Source: Fluviispira multicolorata (GTDB taxonomy: Bacteria > Bdellovibrionota_B > Oligoflexia > Silvanigrellales > Silvanigrellaceae). Taken from it: DNA of 64,000 bases. Numbering within the stretch: position 1 is the stretch's first letter; every line of letters starts with the position of its first letter. Positions 8,342-16,741 of this stretch are shown here, piece after piece. The position numbers and the translations under genes are program-made. The stretch lies in the NCBI RefSeq assembly GCF_009208585.1, contig NZ_WFLN01000008.1, positions 124,001 to 188,000 of the forward strand, written 5' to 3'. Under the pieces are notes generated by a model, which worked only from the letters and a program-made list of their open reading frames with translations, ran no database searches and was not told where the DNA came from.

Positions 8342-11300
8342 ATGTACTCCCCAAATCCATTCTTTATGTTAAGAACACCAATATTTCCAATAAATTTTTT
8401 TATTGATTATTTAAATAATAAGGAAGATATCTTAACTTTTCTTCCCAAGAAAAATTATTATGAAATTCTTAAAGAAGCAATTTTATTATCGAGTAAATCA
8501 TTATATGATACTTTAATCTTATATGAACATAATAAAATACAAGATATAAGAAAACTAGATCAGATTAGATCTGGCGTTTTGAAATATTTTTCTAGAGCAA
8601 CATCCAGAGCAACTCCTTATGGCTACTTTGCGGCAGTAAAAATGGAGTATTACTTCGATGAGTCTGTTTCAAATTCAAACTGTGAATATCAATTCAAAAA
8701 ATCAATTCGTCCTGATATGGAGTGGATTCAAAGTTTTGTAAAAAGAATTGAAGAAAATATTGATTTAGTTCCTGAAATTAAATTAAAAATGAATCCTATT
8801 ATTTTTGAACATGGTGACAGAATTTTATTAGCATATTCATCTGTTAATATTCTTCAACTAAAAGAAAATAAAAATGCAATAAATGAGAATATATCAATAA
8901 AAAATAATTCACTTATAAACTTTATTAGGAAAAATTTACAAGAAGAATTAAAATTAATTGAATTAGTGAATAGAATAAAAGTTAAATTTTCAATAAATGA
9001 AGATTTTAAAATCAACTCACTTTTACAAGATTTAGTTAATAAGAGTTTTATTATAACCGAGTTAAAGCCAATTATTGGCAAGACAGATATTTTTTCTGAA
9101 ATTATAGAAAAGTTATCTTTTTTTCCCTCTCAAAAGCAAAATTATGAATATCTATCTGATCTAAAGTTTAAAATGAATGAATATTCAAAAATAAAAATTG
9201 GTGCTGGAGTTTTTCATTAAAACAAAATAATTAATGAAATGAAAAAATATTGCCATACTAAAAATTCATTACAAATTGATCTCAAATTAGAGAATGATAA
9301 TTTTAAATCAATTGAGTTAGATCTAGCTAATCAAGTCAAAGAATCTATTAATTTCCTTGCTGCAATCGCATCTCAGCAAAATGGTTTTCCGCATATTCGT
9401 GAATATCATAATGAGTTTTTAGATAAATATGGTGTTGACCGTGAAGTATCCATTCAAGAACTGCTTGATGAAAATATCGGACTTGGTGCGCTAGCTGGTT
9501 ATAAATATCCACAAAGTTATCGTAAAATACAAAAAAATGTTAAAAAAAATGAAAAAATATTAAATATTTTTTTAGATAAAATTATGGAATGTTAAAGATC
9601 ATTTTCAGATTCAATTCAGATTACTGAGCATGAGTTGAAGGTATTAGAAATAGATAAAATAGATTCAGAATTAATGCCAGATTCTATTGAAATATATGCA
9701 CAAATTTTTAAAGATAAAAATAAGCTTGATTTACAAACCTTTGTAAAAGATATTGAACAAAAGTATCCAGATACTTTATTTTGTGAACTTCTGTATTCTT
9801 CCCCATTTGCTCGAAATGCGAATGTTGCACTGTCTGAAAGTTATTGGCAGTATCGATTGTATTTAGATACATTTGAGGAATGTGCTAAAACCACACTGAA
9901 GTTAGAAGATATTGTGGTTTGCGCTGATTTTAAAAGACTTTATTTTAAATCTATAAAATTTCAAAAAGAGGTGGTATTTGTTGCTTCACACGTATTAAAT
10001 TTTCAAAATGCTCCAAATATAATCCGATTTATGCGTGAAATAAGTTATGAAAAATATGTTCTATGGAATAGCTTTTATATTGATGAATTAGCAAGCTTAA
10101 CATTTGTGCCTAGAATAGAATATCAAAATATTATAGTTTCACCAAGGACATGGAATTTAACTTTACATTCATTAAAACTATTAAAAGAGAATTTTAATTT
10201 TAAAAATGATTTTATGACTCAATTTAAAGCTTGGCAGAGAATATGGAATGTTCCAAGAATTATAAATTTAGTTCAAATTGATAATAAAATACTTTTAGAT
10301 CTAAGCATTGATCTGCATGTCCATGAAATAATGAAAGATTTAGTTCGCTATAATAAAGTAATTTTACAAGAAAATTTAGGAGTAAATTTTTCTGAACAGA
10401 GTTTAGATAATCTTATTTTTAATGAAGAAGTTATCCTTCCTTTTAAAGCGAATAAAGAAAAAACTCCTTCATTAAAATTGATTGAAAAATGTATATCAAA
10501 AAATTATCCTAAAATTTTTTATCCAGGTAGTGAATGGTTATATTGTAAGATATATGTAAATAATATGCGTGAAGAAGAGTTAATTTCAAATTATCTTTCT
10601 GAATTTATAAATGAAATTAAGAATGAAATAAAAATTGAAAGTTGGTTTTTTATAAGATACCAAGATCCAAAGAAACATATTAGATTCAGAGTTTTATTAA
10701 AAGATAAAAGTCAATACGCAATTTTACTTAATAAGTTAAATTTTGTTTTCACATTTTTACATAAAAAGGGAATTAAAACTCGACATGTATAGATTCTTAT
10801 GAGCCTGAAATTGAGCGCTATGGGGGGCCAGATTTATTGCCTCTTGCTGAAAAAATATTTATGCATGAAAGCGAACTCGCTTGTTTGATATTAAAGAATA
10901 AAAAAATGATTGAATAAAATTATTCATTAGTATATGTTTGCGCATTTCTTTCAATTGAAGTCCTAGATGCTTTTGGATTAAACTATAGCGATAAATTGCA
11001 TTGAATTGATAGTACCACTACAAAAAATAAATTTATTGATGAATTCAGAGAAAAAAGAAAAAATGTAGTGAATTTATTTGAAAGAAATAATTATTGCTGG
11101 TACAATGATAAATCTTTTGACTATTTAAATTCAAACATATTAAAGCATAGTGAAGAAATTATAAAGTATAATAGTTTATTAGAAAAAAATATTTCAAATT
11201 CGCTCATTTATAGTTCAAAAAAAAGGATAATAAACAGTTTTATTCATATGCTATGCAATAGAATTTTGGGAATTAATAAAGAGTTAGAAGAGAAATCAAA

Positions 11301-11355
11301 TGCATTTATATTGCATACTTTAAATAGTTTAAAATATAATAACTTGAAAAAATAA
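8342..11355 (+). pseudogene. lanB: Lantibiotic dehydratase (LanB), disrupted
   Basis: Translated across its breaks this is a full-length class I LanB of about 1,000 residues. The N-terminal glutamylation domain is clear (SRATPYGYFAAV), then the middle (NGFPHIREYH, KYGVDREV, ENIGLGA) and the C-terminal elimination/SpaB-like domain (SWFFIRYQDPKKHIRFR, EIERYGGPDLLPLAE). Frame 2 runs 8342-10789 but is cut by TAA at 9218-9220 and 9593-9595. A frameshift near 10790 moves the homology to frame 1, which is cut by TAA at 10915-10917 and TGA at 11002-11004 before the natural stop at 11353. Five lesions spread over 1.8 kb argue for decay rather than one sequencing error. The enzyme cannot be made whole, so Ser/Thr dehydration of the precursors should be lost. 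Confidence 0.9.
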
Positions 11356-11380
11356 TATTTTTTTTATAATGGATTAATTT

Positions 11381-12679
11381 ATGATAGATGAAATAATTTT
11401 CGAGCTTGCATTGTGTTTAGAAGATATTGAATATGTAGAAAATATATTGAAAAATTCTAATAATGCTTCAGCTCAACTGGAGTTAACAACATTAGCAAAT
11501 GGCTTTCCTTCAATTGCTCTTTTTTATGCACAGCTTAATTCCATATATCCAGAGTTAAAATTTAAAAAATTGAGTCATCAGTATTTAGAAAAATCAATTG
11601 CAAGATTTCATGGCAATACATTGAACACGAATTCTTCCTTTTTCAGTGGCATAACTGGCCTCTGCTTTACAGTTTGGGTCTCATCTGAAAATGGAAGGCA
11701 GTATCAGGGTTTATTAGGAAAAATAGATTCAATCTTGTTTCTAGTCTTAGATAAAAAATTTAAAGTAATAGAAAACAAAGAGCTTTTTAGTCCAAATGAT
11801 TACGATGTCATTCAAGGTCTATCAGGTGTTGTAAGGTATTTGATCTTAAGAAAACATGAAAATAAACATTTTGAATATCTAAAAAAATCTCTGAGAATTT
11901 TAATAAAAATAAGTTCATTGATGAAATATAATCATTATTCAGTTCCAAGTTGGTTACTTTCAAAAAATGAGAATATATTTGGACTTGGGAAGTTAAATAA
12001 CCCAGTTGAAAGTTTTAATGTAGGAGTTTCACATGGAGTCAGTGGAATATTATTAGCTCTTAGTATTTCAAAAATTAATAATATTCAGATGAGTGATTTA
12101 GAAAGTTCAATATTTTCTATTAAGAATTGGATATTAAAATGGACTCAGGAAGATGAATGGGGCCCTTACTGGCCAAATATAATCAGTTTAGAAGATGAGT
12201 TAAATGGAAAGTATTATCATAGAAAGGAAGGAACTCAGCGGCAAGCGTGGTGCTATGGAACCCCTGGAGTATCAAGAGCACTCTATTTAGCTGGCACTGC
12301 ACTAAATGATTTTGAATTACAAGAAATTGCTCTAAAAGCATTTTTGACAATTGAAAAAAGACCTGAAGTAGAATGGTTTTGTGATTCTCCGACATTTTGT
12401 CAAGGCTATTCAGGTCTTTTGCAAATAGCAAAGAGATTTTATTTTGATAGCAAAAATAAAAATATTCTCAACATTATAAATAGACTGCAAGAAAAAGTAA
12501 TTTCCCTCTATTCAAAAAGCAATTCATTTTTATTTTGCGAGTATAAAAATAAAGAAGGCATAATTGGAGATCTAAAGCAGATCGGATTGATTGAAGGTGC
12601 CACTGGAACTGCATTGAGTCTTATTCACACAGAATATATGGACAAATGTTTTTGGGATCAAGCATTTTTAATATCATAA
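11381..12679 (+). CDS. lanC: Lanthionine synthetase C-like protein (LanC), zinc site altered
   Basis: 432 residues, normal LanC length, open throughout. The double-toroid GxxG repeats are visible (FFSGITGLCF, QGLSGVVRYL, VGVSHGVSGILLAL, WCYGTPGVSRAL, FCQGYSGLLQ, EGATGTALSL). LanC uses Cys, Cys and His to bind zinc, which activates the Cys thiol for ring closure. Here Cys291 (WCYG) and Cys340 remain, and the active-site His218 (SHG) remains, but the His after the second Cys is Gln341 (CQG instead of CHG; codon CAA, one base from a His codon). The gene starts 25 bases after the broken lanB. It is probably a non-functional or relaxed remnant; a different role cannot be excluded. Confidence 0.88.
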   Translation: MIDEIIFELALCLEDIEYVENILKNSNNASAQLELTTLANGFPSIALFYAQLNSIYPELKFKKLSHQYLEKSIARFHGNTLNTNSSFFSGITGLCFTVWVSSENGRQYQGLLGKIDSILFLVLDKKFKVIENKELFSPNDYDVIQGLSGVVRYLILRKHENKHFEYLKKSLRILIKISSLMKYNHYSVPSWLLSKNENIFGLGKLNNPVESFNVGVSHGVSGILLALSISKINNIQMSDLESSIFSIKNWILKWTQEDEWGPYWPNIISLEDELNGKYYHRKEGTQRQAWCYGTPGVSRALYLAGTALNDFELQEIALKAFLTIEKRPEVEWFCDSPTFCQGYSGLLQIAKRFYFDSKNKNILNIINRLQEKVISLYSKSNSFLFCEYKNKEGIIGDLKQIGLIEGATGTALSLIHTEYMDKCFWDQAFLIS

Positions 12680-12680
12680 A

Positions 12681-12724
12681 TTAAATTAGTAGATTTTAAA
12701 ATAATTTAAAATCTACTAATTTAA
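12681..12724. terminator. Bidirectional AT-only terminator between convergent genes
   Basis: A perfect 20-bp inverted repeat (12681-12700 and 12705-12724) with a 4-base loop ataa sits between lanC (+) and the binding protein (-) and overlaps the last codons of the latter. A and T tracts on both sides suit factor-independent termination in both directions, although the stem has little G+C. Confidence 0.6.
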
Positions 12725-14303
12725 TTTTCCATAAATCCAGTCTAACACCGCTGTACATGGATTCTAAAAATTTAATTCTATCTTTGCGATAGGCAAATCG
12801 TTTTTTTAGATTAAACATAACTATCATATAATTTTTTCTCTTAAAATATTCACTTAATTGTCGAGTGTGCTCTGGATTACTTAAAAAATTATTTACAGAT
12901 AAATCATATAATTTTAAAAATTCTTCGTCATTTTCAGGATATATATTATTAAAAAAGGAGCCTGTTTTAAAATAGGCAAAATTTGCATTTGGATCATCTG
13001 TTTGAGTGTCAAAACCCGTAAACCAGAGGACATTTTCATCATCTTTTTTAAATTTCGTATAATTAAAGTCAGTATTATAGAACTTTAAATTTATTCCAAT
13101 TTCTAAAAGTTGTCTTTTAATTTCTTTTATATAACCAATTTCATTTAAATCTTTTTTAATTGGCCAAAAAGAATGAACAGGGAGAACTTTGTTCTCCCAC
13201 AGTTCTTTTGGGACTTTTGCCATATGCTCCTTTGCCAAAGCAATATTTTGCTTTGTTATTGGCTCTCTTGAGCGATAGCGTTCCTGCCAAGAATACTGTG
13301 CCAACATTTGATCTTCTGCGACAATGTCATTATCTGAAGAGGTTTTTACTATTTTTTCTCTATCTAAAGCAAATGTGATTGCTTTTCTAAAATTTTCATT
13401 TGCTCCTAGGGGAGACTTAAAATTAAATAAAAATCCTCCATTGATGTAAATATTTGGAAATAAGACTTTGCCTTCAAAGAAAGATTCAGATAAATGTGAA
13501 AGAAATCGTAAATCTCCAATGTCTTTATCACTAAAAATAATTCGGATGTATTTCGGAATGTCTTCTTTAGAAGTCTTTTCTAAGATAAATTGATAGTCTT
13601 TAAGATCTGCTTTAAGTATTTTATAGCGACCAAAACCTATTGGAATACCTTTCCAGTCGATATATTTTTCGTCGAGCTCTTCTATGGGGACAATAGGCAT
13701 AAAAGCTGTGGAAAGCTTTTGCAGTAAAAAATGATTGTTTCTTTTAAGTGTCAATATAATTTTAAAATCATCTACAACCTCAAAACCATCTAAAATTTTT
13801 CTTGGATAATTTAGATTATGAATATTTTCAAACTTCGCTTCTTTTAAATTATCTATTCCCACTATGTCATCAAGATTTGAAAATGCAAAATTATTTTCTT
13901 TGCTTTGAAGTAAAAGCCTTGCGTATGAAAATTCCACATCATAGGCAGTAACCGTTCTGCCATTGTGAAATTTTATATTTTTTTTAAGGTTAATTTCACA
14001 TTTTTTATTTTTACATGAGTAGTTTTCAACAAGTATATAAGGATCTCGCTTGGTATTGACCTCTTCTAAATCAATTAAATTACCGAAAACGGCAGAACCA
14101 AAGGTCTCGACCACATTTGTTTCGGTATCGATATAACTCCATGGTATTTGAGGTGTTTCTCCTAAATTTATTGTTAAAGTATTGTTGTCATTATAAAGAT
14201 CCGAGTCACTATACATACTATTTTCCTTTTTAAATTTAGGTATTATAAAAAATAAAAGAATAATTATTGTGGCGACTAATATAAATAGTAGTTTTTTTTT
14301 CAT
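12696..14303 (-). CDS. Membrane-anchored peptide-type ABC substrate-binding protein (SBP_bac_5), copy 1
   Basis: 535 residues of the OppA/DppA-like fold (LTINLGETPQIPW, IKFHNGRTVTAYDVEFSY, AFMPIVPIEEL, NFRKAITFALDREKIV). The N-terminal hydrophobic stretch (residues about 4-22, LLFILVATIIILLFF) has no clear cleavage site or lipobox, so it is probably an uncleaved membrane anchor. The start is ATG 14303, with AAAGG 7 bases upstream. A close paralogue lies at 16742-18355. No permease or ATPase gene is adjacent. An 8-bp inverted repeat lies in the 5' leader. Binding of a peptide is inferred from the family. Confidence 0.85.
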   Translation of the reverse strand: MKKKLLFILVATIIILLFFIIPKFKKENSMYSDSDLYNDNNTLTINLGETPQIPWSYIDTETNVVETFGSAVFGNLIDLEEVNTKRDPYILVENYSCKNKKCEINLKKNIKFHNGRTVTAYDVEFSYARLLLQSKENNFAFSNLDDIVGIDNLKEAKFENIHNLNYPRKILDGFEVVDDFKIILTLKRNNHFLLQKLSTAFMPIVPIEELDEKYIDWKGIPIGFGRYKILKADLKDYQFILEKTSKEDIPKYIRIIFSDKDIGDLRFLSHLSESFFEGKVLFPNIYINGGFLFNFKSPLGANENFRKAITFALDREKIVKTSSDNDIVAEDQMLAQYSWQERYRSREPITKQNIALAKEHMAKVPKELWENKVLPVHSFWPIKKDLNEIGYIKEIKRQLLEIGINLKFYNTDFNYTKFKKDDENVLWFTGFDTQTDDPNANFAYFKTGSFFNNIYPENDEEFLKLYDLSVNNFLSNPEHTRQLSEYFKRKNYMIVMFNLKKRFAYRKDRIKFLESMYSGVRLDLWKIKLVDFKLF

Positions 14304-14315
14304 TCATAAACCTTT

Positions 14316-14337
14316 CTTTATCCTTATATGGATAAAG
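14316..14337 (-). promoter_or_regulatory. Inverted repeat in the 5' leader of binding protein copy 1
   Basis: CTTTATCC (14316-14323) and GGATAAAG (14330-14337) are perfect 8-bp arms around ttatat, just upstream of the ATG at 14303. It could be an operator or an mRNA hairpin. No copy was seen before the paralogue at 16742. Confidence 0.35.
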
Positions 14338-14528
14338 AGTTTAATTTATACATAAAGATTGAAATATTCAAATTTTTAATTAAATTTTTATTGGTAATCT
14401 ATTATTTTAACATAATTTATATACTTTTTATTTGAAATATATTATAATATCATTTTATTTTGACAATTTTTATGTAAAATTGACATTTTATAAATTATTA
14501 GAACTAAATCCGTTATAAGGTGTTGTGT

Positions 14529-15089
14529 ATGGATAAGAAATTATTAGAAGAGAATATTAGGCATGAGTTAAATAATATTTTGCTTATTTGTGATTCTGAA
14601 GTATTAGCACAATATGAAAATTGTATATTAAATAATCAGAATAAAATTCCCAGCGAGTCATTGAAATATTATTTTTCTTTTTCTAAAGAATCTCATGAGA
14701 TAATGACAAAAAATTTAGATATTTCGTGTGAACTGACGCTGCAAGGATATTTTGAAAATCCATTAAGTGTATTAAATAATTTTGATCTCTGCTGTAGCAT
14801 AGCCAAATTTTTAAAAATTAATTATATTAGCCTGATAAATAAGATAATGAATGAAAAAACCTTAAACATTGCTAATCAATCATCATTTATTAAAACTATG
14901 AAAATTTATGAAGAAAAACTGTCAAAAGATTCTTATAGAAAATTATCTAAGCTAATGCTCACTATATTAGAAAATAATGTAGACATAGACTGTTTTTATG
15001 ATACATCTCTTTTTTTAATTTCTAAAAAGTTATATGAGAACGAATCAGTGAACAATATTAAACTTTATATCGAGGGTAATTTAAGCTAA
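14529..15089 (+). CDS. Unknown 186-residue protein
   Basis: Not recognised. The ATG at 14529 is preferred over the in-frame start at 14520 because AAGGTG lies 6 bases before it. The protein is predicted mostly helical and acidic/Lys-rich, with no signal peptide, membrane segment or known motif; four Cys are scattered. It is divergent from the binding protein at 14303 and its last 9 bases overlap the 3' end of the histidine kinase on the other strand. Placement inside the kinase/binding-protein block suggests, but does not show, a shared role. Confidence 0.6.
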   Translation: MDKKLLEENIRHELNNILLICDSEVLAQYENCILNNQNKIPSESLKYYFSFSKESHEIMTKNLDISCELTLQGYFENPLSVLNNFDLCCSIAKFLKINYISLINKIMNEKTLNIANQSSFIKTMKIYEEKLSKDSYRKLSKLMLTILENNVDIDCFYDTSLFLISKKLYENESVNNIKLYIEGNLS

Positions 15090-16733
15090 TTTTATAATAA
15101 TATCTTCATATTTTATTGGTTTTTTAGGTAGAAATGTTTTAATTAATTTTAAATACTCTGAGGGAACCCTATTTTTTACGTTATTTTCAAACGATGAACA
15201 TATTATAATGTTTCCTGTAAATAAATCATCAGAATATTTATAAATATCTTTGAAAAATTCGCTATCAATGAGATCGTAATCACCAAAGTTAAAATCACAA
15301 ATTATAAGATCTATTTTTGACAAAAAGGGCTCATTTTTTATTCTCATTCCAATCGTATGTGAAAAAAACGAATCTGGATTTTCAAAACAAAGAATTTGCG
15401 CATCAGTCATTTTTTCTTTCCAACTGTTCCAGAATAAAGTTTCATCTTCTAGCAAAATGACAAGTGGATCGCTCTTTTTCGTTTTAAAGTTTTCTGTTAA
15501 AATAATTTTTGGGATTTTTTGCTCAGTCATATTTTTTATTATCCGACATCTTGAGTCTTTTAAACAAGGTAGAGTAATTCTGAAAGTTGTTTGTCTACTT
15601 TTTAGTAAAATGATATCAGCAGATGATCTATTTAACATTTCTTTTAAGTTAGAAAGACCTTTTCCATGCCCATCTTTTTTAGAGGTAAATCCACTAAATA
15701 TTTTATTTTTAATAGATTCTTCTATGGGGGTGCCGTTGTTTGTAATATCAATAGTAACTTTAGAATTGTTTTTTTTCTGAAGAATATTTATTTTAATTTG
15801 GCTTGCCTGAACACTTGCATGTAAAGCATTGTCAATAAGTACAATAATAGCATGTTCTAAATATTTATTTATATAGTTAATCTCATTAAATGTATTTATG
15901 TTTATGATTACCTGAATATTTATATTCGAAAATTTTGCAAAGCTTTTAATGAACTCCTCTGGATTGATACTTGTAAAACTGGATTCATCTATTAATTCTG
16001 CAACTTGTTGATTATAATGAATTGCTCGTTTAACAATTTCATCTTTATTGCCTGTTGAGTTTAAAACGTTAAATTGATTGTCTAAACTGTGTTTAATTAA
16101 ATTTACAGTATTATTTATTGTATTTACTCTAATTCTACTAATAAGTTTGTCTTGTTTTCGAGCATGAAAAACTCTTAATGGCAAAGCTATAAAAAAAGTT
16201 AAAAAGAAAAAGAATATTATATTTAAAAAAACTAATGAAAATATAAATGGTAAGCCAAAAAAGAAGATAAATTTTTTATAATAAACGACTTTGTATTCTT
16301 TATTTTTTGTTTCATAAATATTTGCTATATATAAATATTTATTAAAAATAATAAATGAGTTATTGCTTTTTAAATTATCTTTTATTATATTTTTTCTTAC
16401 TTCGTTTATTTCTATATCTGTGATGCTCCAAATGGGGCTATTTTTTTCACCACATATTTGACAATTCCAAATATCAACTGAAAAATTATTGGAATTACTT
16501 TTTTCATAGTTATAAATTGACAAAGAAAATTCTATGAGCCTAGTTAATATATCGTCACTATTATTAAATTTAGATAAATGCTGAATATATCCGCTACCTG
16601 AATAAAAAATTTCATTCATATTCTTTTTATAGTAAATATAATTTTCTACTAATACTAAACTGAGTAGTATTAAGCAGAATAATTCAATTTTTATAAATGA
16701 ATAAAAAGATAAATTATTAAAGTAATTTTTCAA
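15081..16733 (-). CDS. Hybrid sensor histidine kinase with C-terminal receiver domain
   Basis: 550 residues. Order: TM helix 13-31; an extracytoplasmic sensor of about 120 residues with a CxxC pair (Cys91, Cys94); TM helix 154-184; a divergent His box with His215 (LIKHSLDNQ), like the SpoOB/CitA style rather than HExxTPL; a HATPase domain with N-box DNALHAS (Asn302) and G-box GHGKGLSN (about 355-362). The last 125 residues are a receiver with acidic pair Glu429/Asp430, phospho-acceptor Asp480 (ICDFNFGD) and Lys537 (LPKKP). The start is TTG at 16733 with AGGA 6 bases before. It follows the binding protein of 16742-18355 by 8 bases, so the two form an operon. No output regulator gene is adjacent. 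Confidence 0.85.
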   Translation of the reverse strand: MKNYFNNLSFYSFIKIELFCLILLSLVLVENYIYYKKNMNEIFYSGSGYIQHLSKFNNSDDILTRLIEFSLSIYNYEKSNSNNFSVDIWNCQICGEKNSPIWSITDIEINEVRKNIIKDNLKSNNSFIIFNKYLYIANIYETKNKEYKVVYYKKFIFFFGLPFIFSLVFLNIIFFFFLTFFIALPLRVFHARKQDKLISRIRVNTINNTVNLIKHSLDNQFNVLNSTGNKDEIVKRAIHYNQQVAELIDESSFTSINPEEFIKSFAKFSNINIQVIININTFNEINYINKYLEHAIIVLIDNALHASVQASQIKINILQKKNNSKVTIDITNNGTPIEESIKNKIFSGFTSKKDGHGKGLSNLKEMLNRSSADIILLKSRQTTFRITLPCLKDSRCRIIKNMTEQKIPKIILTENFKTKKSDPLVILLEDETLFWNSWKEKMTDAQILCFENPDSFFSHTIGMRIKNEPFLSKIDLIICDFNFGDYDLIDSEFFKDIYKYSDDLFTGNIIICSSFENNVKNRVPSEYLKLIKTFLPKKPIKYEDIIIKLA

Positions 16734-16741
16734 ATTATTTC

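Noticed and set aside
9218-11004. lanB stops as programmed recoding
   Set aside because: TAA (three times) and TGA both occur and serve as ordinary stops in neighbouring genes; no recoding signal or suppressor context is seen, and a frameshift is present too.
8342-11355. lanB fragments as separate genes
   Set aside because: Fragments 8342-9220, 9239-9595 and 9635-10792 share one frame and join into one LanB alignment; none has a good SD of its own. Treated as one pseudogene.
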